Shown here: one piece after another, positions 26,532 through 34,179 of the stretch
How the letters are laid out: every line of letters starts with the position of its first letter
Numbering within the stretch: position 1 is the stretch's first letter
Source: UBA5976 sp037137575
Lineage (GTDB): Bacteria; Actinomycetota; Actinomycetes; S36-B12; UBA5976
Assembly: GCA_037137575.1 (NCBI GenBank)
Contig: JBAXKB010000002.1
Coordinates: 1-64,000 of the forward strand
Length of the DNA: 64,000 bases
Direction: 5' to 3'
Position numbers and translations under genes: made by a program
Notes under the pieces: generated by a model
Databases searched by the model: none
What the model was told of the DNA's origin: nothing
The model's input: the letters and a program-made list of their open reading frames with translations, nothing else

Positions 26532-27523
26532 GCTCGTGCTCCTCGTCGTGACCGCTGCTTTGGTTTGACTTCTGACTTTTCTTCTTCTGCTGACCGGCCA
26601 GTCAAACTCAAGAAAACATCATCCAGAGTTGGCCGACGAAGTGCGATGTCGGCGATTGAAATCTGTACTTCGTCCAATAATCGAACAGCTTCAACTACCG
26701 AACGTGAGCCGCCGGAAGTTGGAATTATCACTTTGTGTTGATCGTCATCGATGTTAATTTCACCTGATGCGATTGAGGCAAGGGCATCCTTGGCTTGCAT
26801 TAGTTGGTTTGGAAGTTCCACCACAACTTCAACACGATCGCCACCGACCTGTGATTTAAGCTCATCCGAAGTGCCCTGCGCGATAACTGAACCATGATCT
26901 AGTACAACGCTTCGAGATGCCAACTGATCAGCTTCTTCCAAATACTGAGTAGTCAGAAGCACAGTGGTTCCCTGTGCAACGAGCGACTCAATAACTTCCC
27001 ACATCCCGAGTCGGCTGCGTGGATCCAAACCTGTGGTTGGCTCATCCAAGAAAAGCACAGAAGGACGGCCAATCAAACTTGCAGCTAAGTCAAGCCGACG
27101 GCGCATTCCACCCGAGTAACCTTTGATCCCTCGGTCGGCTGCGTCGGCTAAATCGAAACGCGTTAGTAACTCATCAGCACGCTGCGCTGCTTGTTTTTTC
27201 GACAAATGGAAAAGTTGCCCGAATAGTTGCAAATTTTCGCGACCAGTTAAGTATTCATCGACCGCTGCATATTGTCCGGTCAAACCAATCATGGTTCGAA
27301 CAAGATCGGGCGAACTGTTTACATCGATGCCACTTACTTTGGCTATACCTGAGTCAGCCTTTAGCAGGGTGGCCAGAATTCGTACGGTGGTGGTTTTGCC
27401 TGAACCATTTGGACCAAGAAGTCCGACAACTGTTCCTTGCTCAACCGTGAAATCGATTCCGCGCAGTGCCTGAACTTCACCGAAGCTCTTCTTTAGCCCA
27501 GAAACTTCAATTGCTAACGTCAC
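26528..27523 (-). CDS. ABC transporter ATP-binding protein (DrrA-like)
   Basis: 331 aa from a GTG at 27521-27523; longer in-frame versions lack family similarity. It has Walker A GPNGSGKTT, the signature YSGGMRRRLDLAASL, Walker B VLFLDEPTTGLD and a C-terminal extension (about 230-331) typical of daunorubicin-resistance DrrA proteins, ending in a basic tail. The gene overlaps the permease by 4 bp and forms a two-gene exporter. It is divergent from an MFS transporter. Confidence 0.88.
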   Translation of the reverse strand: MTLAIEVSGLKKSFGEVQALRGIDFTVEQGTVVGLLGPNGSGKTTTVRILATLLKADSGIAKVSGIDVNSSPDLVRTMIGLTGQYAAVDEYLTGRENLQLFGQLFHLSKKQAAQRADELLTRFDLADAADRGIKGYSGGMRRRLDLAASLIGRPSVLFLDEPTTGLDPRSRLGMWEVIESLVAQGTTVLLTTQYLEEADQLASRSVVLDHGSVIAQGTSDELKSQVGGDRVEVVVELPNQLMQAKDALASIASGEINIDDDQHKVIIPTSGGSRSVVEAVRLLDEVQISIADIALRRPTLDDVFLSLTGRSAEEEKSEVKPKQRSRRGARA

Positions 27524-27618
27524 AATTACTCTTCTCAATTCATGATTTAAAGTTAAACTAGCACGGCTTCGGCCGAGAACCCATGCAGGGCAAGCATTCC
27601 CCGTGTAGTTTTGAGACA

Positions 27619-28869
27619 ATGAACACAATCGCGCGTCGTTATTTTCAGGACTTGCCCCGTGAGGTCGCAGTCGTTACAGCAATAGCATTTTGTGTCGCAC
27701 TTGGCTACGGAATTGTTGCTCCAGTTTTACCGCTATTTGCTGAATCTTTTGGGGTTTCAGCCTTAGCTGCCAGCGCCGTAATTAGTTTGTTTGCCTTCAT
27801 GAGATTTATTAGTGCTACCCCTTCTGGTTGGCTCGTTAACAAACTTGGGGAACGTTGGGTTCTTGGAGTTGGACTGAGCATGGTTTCAGTTTCGAGTGCG
27901 CTAGCAGGAACCGCCCAAACATATTCTCAATTACTTTTTCTACGCGCTGCCGGTGGACTAGGGTCAGCAATGTTCAGTGTTGCGGCAATGTCGCTTCTTT
28001 TACATTCAGTTGACCCACAACACCGAGGCCGTGCGGTCAGCATGTACCAAAGCGGATTCCTGTTTGGCGGCTTAGCAGGACCACTTGTTGGCGGACTAGT
28101 TGTGGGAATCAGTATCAGGGCCCCGTTTTTTGTTTATTCAGGAACTTTGATGCTTGCAGTTTGCACCGCCCTATTCACTCTGCCAAAAATGCCGAAAAAG
28201 GCAGAAGATGCGCAATCGCAAGAGTCTGAAGTTGTAGAAACTATGCAACTTCGGGAAGCACTTTCGTTCCGTGCCTACTGGACTGCAATGACTATCAATC
28301 TGGTAACTGGCATGACTAGTTTTGGGCTGCGCATGACGTTGATCCCACTATTTGTTCTGGAAGTTCTGCACAAGAGCGCACAGACATCGAGCATTAGCTT
28401 TCTAATTTCTAGCGTGATGCAGGCACTGTTGCTACTGCCAGTTGGTCGAATGATTGATGTTCGAGGTCGTAAGCCAGCACTCGTTGTCGGTTGCACACTG
28501 CTGACATCTTCACTGTTGGTGTTAACCGCCTCACATGGGCTAGGAACTTTCTACTTAAGCATGATGCTTATGGGAGCAGCTGGTTCATTCTTAGGTGCAA
28601 CACCATCGGCAATGGTCGGCGACATAGTCAAGACACGAAAGGGCGCACAAGTTGTCGGACTGTATCAAATGACCGGAGATCTCGGAATTATTGTTGGACC
28701 GATGGTTGCTGGATATTTGAAAGATTCAACGGGCGGGTACTTTGTGCCGTTTATGGTTTCCGTAGCAGTGTCTGCAGTTGCCTTAGTTATGAGCGCGACG
28801 GTGAATGAAACAAAACAGAAAAACTCGGAAGAGCAAAAGCGCGAGAGTTACGAAACAACATCCTCATAA
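27619..28869 (+). CDS. MFS transporter, drug-efflux type
   Basis: 416 aa from the ATG at 27619; an in-frame ATG 12 codons earlier is less likely. Twelve helices expected; MFS motif A-like GWLVNKLGERWVLG follows helix 2, and the second-half equivalent GRMIDVRGRKPALV is clear, as in multidrug exporters of the DHA family. TAGTTT (27606-27611) ends 7 bp before the ATG and no ribosome binding site is present. The 3' end overlaps convergent msrA by 22 bp. Substrate not predictable. Confidence 0.85.
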   Translation: MNTIARRYFQDLPREVAVVTAIAFCVALGYGIVAPVLPLFAESFGVSALAASAVISLFAFMRFISATPSGWLVNKLGERWVLGVGLSMVSVSSALAGTAQTYSQLLFLRAAGGLGSAMFSVAAMSLLLHSVDPQHRGRAVSMYQSGFLFGGLAGPLVGGLVVGISIRAPFFVYSGTLMLAVCTALFTLPKMPKKAEDAQSQESEVVETMQLREALSFRAYWTAMTINLVTGMTSFGLRMTLIPLFVLEVLHKSAQTSSISFLISSVMQALLLLPVGRMIDVRGRKPALVVGCTLLTSSLLVLTASHGLGTFYLSMMLMGAAGSFLGATPSAMVGDIVKTRKGAQVVGLYQMTGDLGIIVGPMVAGYLKDSTGGYFVPFMVSVAVSAVALVMSATVNETKQKNSEEQKRESYETTSS

Positions 28870-29432
28870 GCCGGTAGCGGGTAGCCCGTGTTTGCATGGC
28901 AATCATAACCATTGGGATTCTTGATGAGGTATTGCTGATGATAATCCTCGGCGTACCAAAACACTTTACCTTCGACGTTTGCAATCTCAGTTGTGATCGG
29001 ATCTAGGCCACTTTGCACAAGCACTTTTTCGTAAGCACTCTTGGTTAAATTGACCAACTCAGTTTGCTCGTTTGTTGTCCAATAAACAGCGCTGCGATAT
29101 TGAGTTCCGATATCGCCACCTTGGCGATTGCCTTGGGTAGGATCGTGATTTTCCCAAAAGACCTTTAACAAGTCATAAAAATTTACTTCACTTGGTTCGT
29201 AGACAACTAAAACAATTTCTGCATGCCCAGTTGAACCCGTACAAACCAATGGGTAGTTCGGATCTTCAGTAAGGCCACCCATGTAGCCCACCGCGGTTGT
29301 GACAACTCCAGGAATAGCCCAAAGTTTTTTCTCCGCACCCCAGAAACAACCCATGCCAAAATAAATGCGTTCAGATGTATCTGACCATGGACCATGGATG
29401 TCACTCGACAGAACTAAATGTTGAGTACTCAT
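28848..29432 (-). CDS. msrA: peptide-methionine (S)-S-oxide reductase
   Basis: 194 aa. Repairs methionine-S-sulfoxide. The catalytic GCFWGAEK motif places the nucleophilic Cys at residue 29. GYMGGLTEDPNYPLVCTGSTGHAE and HDPTQGNRQGGDIGTQYRS are family signatures; YHQQYLIKNPNGY is the conserved C-terminal part. ATG start with an AGGAGGT site, one of the strongest here. The tRNA at 29452-29526 ends only 4-5 nt before that site. Its 3' end overlaps the MFS gene by 22 bp. Confidence 0.95.
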   Translation of the reverse strand: MSTQHLVLSSDIHGPWSDTSERIYFGMGCFWGAEKKLWAIPGVVTTAVGYMGGLTEDPNYPLVCTGSTGHAEIVLVVYEPSEVNFYDLLKVFWENHDPTQGNRQGGDIGTQYRSAVYWTTNEQTELVNLTKSAYEKVLVQSGLDPITTEIANVEGKVFWYAEDYHQQYLIKNPNGYDCHANTGYPLPAYEDVVS

Positions 29433-29451
29433 TGTGTTACCTCCTGGTGAG

Positions 29452-29526
29452 TACCCCCGGTGGGACTTGAACCCACACTGGCACGATTTTAAGTCGTGTG
29501 CCTCTAACCGATTGGGCTACGGGGGC
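29452..29526 (-). tRNA. tRNA with UAA anticodon (tRNA-Leu?), short variable arm
   Basis: 75-nt cloverleaf on the minus strand. The acceptor arms are GCCCCCG and CGGGGGT, discriminator A, no encoded CCA. The D-stem has only 3 bp (GCC/GGC) with a 12-nt loop. Anticodon stem CACGA/TCGTG holds CTTAAAA, anticodon UAA, which reads UUA Leu. The T-arm is GTGGG-TTCAAGT-CCCAC. The variable region is just 5 nt (CCAGT), whereas bacterial tRNA-Leu normally has a long arm. Identity by anticodon is Leu, but the shape is class I. Confidence 0.85.
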
Positions 29527-29584
29527 GAGCATCTAATCCTGACACGAACCGCATCAACTTACCTAACTGGGGTGATTAGTAGGT

Positions 29585-30514
29585 TTAATCGCCCTGGACT
29601 AAGTCGAAAGCGATGCCGTCGAGAATGTCGTGTTCAGAAACAACAACTTCAGCTAAACCGGTTACCTGCATGATGCGATCAAGTACTAGTGCGCCGCCGC
29701 CAATTACATCCACACGTCCTTCGTGCATCGGACCAAACTGCGCCCGCTGGGCTCGAGTCATACTAAGCAATTCTTGGGCTACCTGGTGCACTTTGGCCGC
29801 GCTGATTCGCGCGCCATGAATTTTTTCGCGATCGTAACTGTCTAAGTTCAGAGCAAGAGCCGCAACCGTGGTTACAGAACCAGCTAGTCCGATCAGGCTA
29901 TTCACTTCATCAATTGAGACAACCAATTTCGCCGAAGAAATAGCAGCGTCGATATCGCGCGTGGCATCAGCAATTTGTTGCGCAGTGGGTGGGTCGTCAT
30001 GAAAATGTCTTTCGGTCATGCGAACACAGCCAACGTCAGTGCTTATTGCTGCAACTGGCGCAAATTGCCCCACAACAAACTCAGTACTACCGCCACCAAT
30101 ATCAATAACCAAGTACGGCGGATTAGGCGCATCCGGCAAATCTGCAAAGCCTGCTGTTGCGCCAAGGAAAGAAAGTCTTGCTTCTTCATCGCCACTAATA
30201 ACAGTGGGTTCAAAACCAAGCCGATCTTTAACCCCAGCAAAAAATTCCGCGCGATTTGAAACATCACGCGATGCACTTGTTGCCACAAATCGGACAAGAT
30301 CAGGATTATGCTCGCTAATCAATTCGGCGTAAACATCAACTGCTGCAAAAGTGCGAGAAAGTGCAGCCTGGGAAAACTCACGAGTTTGATCCACACCTTC
30401 ACCAAGACGAACAATAATCATGGTACGAACCACATCAACAAGTTTGTTGTCAACTACGTCTGCAATTAGGAGCCGAATCGAATTCGTACCGCAATCAATA
30501 GCTGCTACTCGCAC
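29585..30514 (-). CDS. ppx: exopolyphosphatase/GppA-family phosphatase
   Basis: 309 aa. ASKHA-fold Ppx/GppA protein: AAIDCGTNSIRLLIAD is the phosphate-1 loop and VIDIGGGSTEFV the phosphate-2 loop. The short form without a C-terminal HD domain resembles actinobacterial Ppx1/Ppx2 proteins. It hydrolyses polyphosphate or pppGpp; which one cannot be told. The GTG start lies 10 bp inside the 3' end of the DUF501 gene, so the two are coupled. Confidence 0.85.
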   Translation of the reverse strand: MRVAAIDCGTNSIRLLIADVVDNKLVDVVRTMIIVRLGEGVDQTREFSQAALSRTFAAVDVYAELISEHNPDLVRFVATSASRDVSNRAEFFAGVKDRLGFEPTVISGDEEARLSFLGATAGFADLPDAPNPPYLVIDIGGGSTEFVVGQFAPVAAISTDVGCVRMTERHFHDDPPTAQQIADATRDIDAAISSAKLVVSIDEVNSLIGLAGSVTTVAALALNLDSYDREKIHGARISAAKVHQVAQELLSMTRAQRAQFGPMHEGRVDVIGGGALVLDRIMQVTGLAEVVVSEHDILDGIAFDLVQGD

Positions 30515-31002
30515 TTAGCATCTCCAACACAGGTAGCGCCGCTGGTCGTATCGCCGAGCATCGCAAGCACTCGGTCCCCTAATGGATTTACCCCTGGCCC
30601 AGCAGCCAAAGAATGTCCGACCAAAACGTGCAGACACTTAACCCGATTAGGCATACCGCCGGCGCTAATTCCGTCGATTTCCGGAACGTCGCCAAGTGCT
30701 GTCCGAGTAGCTAAATAATGCTCATGCGCTTTTTGATATTGCGCTGCAACTTCTGGGTCGGCATCTAGTTCATCTTGCAACTCACGCATAACGCCATTGG
30801 CTTCTAATGTGCCAATCGCACCAGTTAGTTTTGGGCAAGTCAGGTAAAACGTTGTTGGGAAAGGAGTTCCATCTTCGAGCCGTGGCGCAGTAAGAACCAC
30901 ATCTGGTTGCCCACAAGAGCAGCGATGTGCAACATCTAAGGCGCCGCGGATAGGCCGACCAAGTTGCGCTTCAATGGCAGCGCGATCCACAGGAGAAATC
31001 AC
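30505..31002 (-). CDS. DUF501 protein
   Basis: 165 aa, GTG start. Conserved cysteine pairs (HRCSCGQPDV, LTCPKL, RVKCLHVLVGHSLA) and the GDRVLAML stretch define the actinobacterial DUF501 family. The cysteines suggest a metal site; function unknown. As in M. tuberculosis, it lies between the ftsB-like gene and ppx. The C terminus adds two further cysteines (TCVGDAKCE). Confidence 0.85.
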   Translation of the reverse strand: MISPVDRAAIEAQLGRPIRGALDVAHRCSCGQPDVVLTAPRLEDGTPFPTTFYLTCPKLTGAIGTLEANGVMRELQDELDADPEVAAQYQKAHEHYLATRTALGDVPEIDGISAGGMPNRVKCLHVLVGHSLAAGPGVNPLGDRVLAMLGDTTSGATCVGDAKCE

Positions 31003-31007
31003 AGAAA

Positions 31008-31439
31008 CTACTTTGACTCAGCTTTATCGTGAATGACCAGTGGATCATTTTGCGAATGTGGTTTATCAGCTAACTCAGTACTGTGCCAAAGCTTGCTGTA
31101 CCAGGGAGATGAATCATTTGGCACTAGCGCGCCAGGAACTGTTTCAATCGCTATTGAGGTGCCTTGATCAATTACAACTAATCCAATTTCGCCAGGAAAA
31201 ACATAATTGAGGCGAGAACGGGCTAACGATTGCAGGTACGCACGGTTTTGCAATTGTTTGGCATCAGCTTTTAGCTGAGAAATCGACTTCTGCTTATCAA
31301 CGACCTGCGATTTCAAGGTGGAAATGTCTCTGCGCTCTTTCACCAATGACCGCATTGGCACAGCAATGGTCATAATGATAAACACAGATGCAGTGAGCAC
31401 TACGAGTGCCCGCCTAGTAGGTTTTAGCGAGGAAGCCAC
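31008..31439 (-). CDS. FtsB/DivIC-type septum formation initiator
   Basis: 143 aa with a GTG start. One membrane helix (about 11-30) is followed by a coiled coil (ERRDISTLKSQVVDKQKSI) and the conserved ARSRLNYVFPGEIGLVVID. This is the topology of FtsB/DivIC, which joins FtsQ/FtsL in the divisome. The position downstream of eno and upstream of DUF501 is conserved in actinobacteria. The C-terminal about 45 residues are polar and probably disordered. Confidence 0.85.
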   Translation of the reverse strand: MASSLKPTRRALVVLTASVFIIMTIAVPMRSLVKERRDISTLKSQVVDKQKSISQLKADAKQLQNRAYLQSLARSRLNYVFPGEIGLVVIDQGTSIAIETVPGALVPNDSSPWYSKLWHSTELADKPHSQNDPLVIHDKAESK

Positions 31440-31457
31440 AACGCTAGTTTGCCTTGA

Positions 31458-32735
31458 CTAGCCCTTGAAACGTGGGAAGGCAGCCCGACCCGCGTAACGT
31501 GCCGCATCATCTAGGTCTTCTTCAATTCGCAATAACTGGTTGTACTTGGCTACTCGATCAGTACGGGCAGGGGCGCCGCTCTTGATCTGACCACAGTTGA
31601 ACGCCACAGCCAAATCAGCAATTGTGGTGTCTTCAGTTTCGCCCGAACGATGACTCATCATTGTGCGAAAACCTGCGCGATGTGCCATTTCAACAGCTTC
31701 AGCAGTCTCGGTCAATGAACCGATCTGGTTTACTTTCACAAGCAGCGCTGAAGCTGAACTTTCCACGATTCCGCGACTTATCCGCTCGGTGTTGGTCACA
31801 AAAAGGTCATCGCCGACAATCTGGACGCGATCCCCAATTGCAGCAGTAATCGCCTGCCAGCCAGCCCATTCATCTTCAGCTAGTGGATCTTCAATTGAGA
31901 CGATTGGGAAGTCTGTGACTAGACCGGTGTAGTAATCAATCATTTCCTGGGTGGTCTTTGTCTTACCCTCAACCACATAATTTCCATCTTTGAAAAGTTC
32001 GTTTGCGGCAACATCCAGCGCCAAAGCAATTTCGGTGCCAACTGCAAATCCAGCTTTACCAATTGCCTCAACGATGAGTTCAAGTGCAGCGCGGTTACTC
32101 GGCAGGTTCGGCGCGAATCCACCTTCGTCACCAAGACCGGTTGATAGACCCTTAGATTTCAAAACACCTTTAAGTGCGTGGTAAACCTCAGCGCCCATGC
32201 GAAGTGCTTCACCGAATGTTGACGCGCCGATTGGGGCGATCATGAATTCCTGAACATCAACATCGCTGTCAGCGTGTGCGCCACCATTGATGATATTCAT
32301 CATCGGCACTGGAAGAATGTGCGAATTTGGGCCACCGACATAGCGGTACAGCGGCAAGCCAGCAGAAGATGCTGCCGCTTTTGCAACAGCCAGCGAAACA
32401 CCAAGGATTGCGTTTGCGCCCAAGTTTGCTTTGTTATGGGTGCCATCTAGTTCGATCATGACCTGATCGATAAGGCGCTGATCGCTAGCATCCAAGCCCA
32501 GAATCTCTGGCATGATTTTATCTTCAACAGCTTCAATCGCCTTGATGACACCTTTGCCCAGGTAGCGTGACTCGCCATCGCGCAGTTCTACTGCCTCAAA
32601 AGCGCCCGTTGATGCACCAGATGGCACAGCGGCGCGACCGGTAGCTTCGTTATCGAGTGTTACTTCAACTTCAACGGTTGGATTTCCACGTGAGTCAAGG
32701 ATTTCACGGGCACGGACATCGGCGATGCTGGACAT
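31458..32735 (-). CDS. eno: enolase
   Basis: Converts 2-phosphoglycerate to phosphoenolpyruvate. 425 aa from the ATG at 32733-32735, which has a GGAG site 8 bp upstream; an in-frame ATG five codons earlier overlaps that site. Signatures: ILDSRGNPTVEVEV, GASTGAFEAVELRDG, metal ligands in ALDVAANE, SIEDPLAEDEW and VGDDLFVTN, and MSHRSGETEDTTIADL. Complete. It heads the minus-strand series with ftsB-like and DUF501; the gap to mazG is 147 bp. Confidence 0.98.
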   Translation of the reverse strand: MSSIADVRAREILDSRGNPTVEVEVTLDNEATGRAAVPSGASTGAFEAVELRDGESRYLGKGVIKAIEAVEDKIMPEILGLDASDQRLIDQVMIELDGTHNKANLGANAILGVSLAVAKAAASSAGLPLYRYVGGPNSHILPVPMMNIINGGAHADSDVDVQEFMIAPIGASTFGEALRMGAEVYHALKGVLKSKGLSTGLGDEGGFAPNLPSNRAALELIVEAIGKAGFAVGTEIALALDVAANELFKDGNYVVEGKTKTTQEMIDYYTGLVTDFPIVSIEDPLAEDEWAGWQAITAAIGDRVQIVGDDLFVTNTERISRGIVESSASALLVKVNQIGSLTETAEAVEMAHRAGFRTMMSHRSGETEDTTIADLAVAFNCGQIKSGAPARTDRVAKYNQLLRIEEDLDDAARYAGRAAFPRFKG

Positions 32736-32882
32736 AGGGTTACTCCACATTTCTGTCAGATTCGATTGTTGAGGCTAACGACTCTAAGCGTGCCTCATTG
32801 CACTGTGTCTAGCCTAGCGTATGCATGGTGACTCACTTGGGAGCCGACACTTCGGCAAACGAAACCGCCTAACCGCAGCGAT

Positions 32883-33545
32883 TTAGACCTGATTTTCCAA
32901 TTCGTGGGCAACGACCACTGATCGATACTCTCCCATAGCGGCCCGTAAGCAAGATTCAGCGTCTAGATCCTGTGTCCGAGCTAACTGAACTGCAGAAACG
33001 AGGAGTTCAGCTATTTTTTCTTGCGTTATCTCACCAATTAGCTCGCCGAGCGCATCGGTAAGTGCTTTATTTTCATAAGCAACACCGAGTTTGCGTGAGC
33101 GATACAGCAGCTGAGTTGCCAATTGCAGTGCTGGTAGCGCTTTAGGAACTCCATCAGTTACAGATTCGCGATGTTTTTCTTCACGCTTAATTTGCGCCCA
33201 GTTATCTTCTAGCTGTTCCTGAGTTTGGACATCCATCTCGGTGAAAACATGCGGATGACGGCGCTCAAGTTTGGCAACAACGTTCGCAGCAATCTCATCT
33301 AATGTGAAACTTGGATCTGACTCTTCTGCGATGCGTGCATGGAAAACAACTTGCAGCAATAAATCTCCAAGTTCTTCGCGCAAGGCAGAAGTGTCTGCTT
33401 GGTCCATTGCTTCGAGAACTTCATAAGTTTCTTCCAGTAGATAGCGAGCTAGTGATTCGTGAGTCTGCTGCGCATCCCACAGACAACCGCCCGGGGACCT
33501 GAGTTGATCCATGACCGACACAAGTCGATCTACCGACTCAGACAT
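32883..33545 (-). CDS. mazG: nucleoside triphosphate pyrophosphohydrolase MazG
   Basis: 220 aa. The first half is the canonical MazG domain: CLWDAQQTHESLARYLLEETYEVLEA with EELGDLLLQVVFHA supplies the acidic Mg2+-binding residues. A second, degenerate MazG-like half follows (ENKALTDALGELIGEI). It hydrolyses NTPs/dNTPs to monophosphates, a house-cleaning role. ATG start only 3 bp after the stop of the lipoprotein gene, so in the mfd operon. Same order as in mycobacteria. Confidence 0.92.
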   Translation of the reverse strand: MSESVDRLVSVMDQLRSPGGCLWDAQQTHESLARYLLEETYEVLEAMDQADTSALREELGDLLLQVVFHARIAEESDPSFTLDEIAANVVAKLERRHPHVFTEMDVQTQEQLEDNWAQIKREEKHRESVTDGVPKALPALQLATQLLYRSRKLGVAYENKALTDALGELIGEITQEKIAELLVSAVQLARTQDLDAESCLRAAMGEYRSVVVAHELENQV

Positions 33546-33548
33546 AAA

Positions 33549-34163
33549 CTACTGCGCGCTTTGCTGCGCAAACGAAAGTTTGTCGTCAACACCAACTGCT
33601 TGTAGCTGGGTTGGATCCCAAGTTCCATAACGCGGAGCTACTTCAATTTCTAAAGTGCTAGCAAACTGCAACAAGAACTGGCCAGTTGCATTGCTGCGCT
33701 CCTGGTCAGTGCCATTGGGCAGAGCTGCGGAGCCGATATATCCTTGGGCCAAAACAGTTCGGAAAAATGCATCAATCTGGCTAAGTGGGACTCCCTGCCC
33801 GGATGCAAGCTGCTGCTCTACAACATCTTGGCCGTATTGCTGGTAGACCGAGTACCGAAGTTTTTGCACTTCGGAATCAGTGACTTTCTGTCCCAGCTTT
33901 GCAAGTGCGCGATCGACAATTTCAGAAATTAGTAGACGGTTAACAATTTTTTGGCCGATAGTTCCGGCATCCGGTGCTTGCGCCGCACTCGGAGTCAATT
34001 GAATCTGCGCCATTGTTTCGGTTAGCTGCGAAGTTACCTCGGACTGCTTAATTAATGTGTCGCTAACGCGGGCGGCAGAACCAGCGTGTACGGGCTTGGA
34101 TGAACAACCAGCGACTAGTAGCAAGACCGCGATACCTGCGCCTAATTTTCCAAGTTTTGTCAC
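33549..34163 (-). CDS. SurA_N-like lipoprotein
   Basis: 204 aa with GTG start. Signal peptide with lipobox LVAGC (Cys about residue 20). The rest is helical and matches the N-terminal SurA/PrsA chaperone region (ARVSDTLIKQSEVTSQL, IGQKIVNRLLISEIVDRALAKLG), but no PPIase domain is present. Probably an outer-face chaperone-like lipoprotein; the role is inferred. Located between mfd and mazG where mycobacteria carry other small genes. Confidence 0.75.
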   Translation of the reverse strand: MTKLGKLGAGIAVLLLVAGCSSKPVHAGSAARVSDTLIKQSEVTSQLTETMAQIQLTPSAAQAPDAGTIGQKIVNRLLISEIVDRALAKLGQKVTDSEVQKLRYSVYQQYGQDVVEQQLASGQGVPLSQIDAFFRTVLAQGYIGSAALPNGTDQERSNATGQFLLQFASTLEIEVAPRYGTWDPTQLQAVGVDDKLSFAQQSAQ

Positions 34164-34179
34164 AACTAACCATCCCTCT

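Noticed and set aside
27564..27575. CGGC-TTCG-GCCG hairpin between the DrrA-like and MFS genes as a terminator
   Set aside because: Four-bp stem, no T-tract, and it lies between two divergent genes where no terminator is needed.
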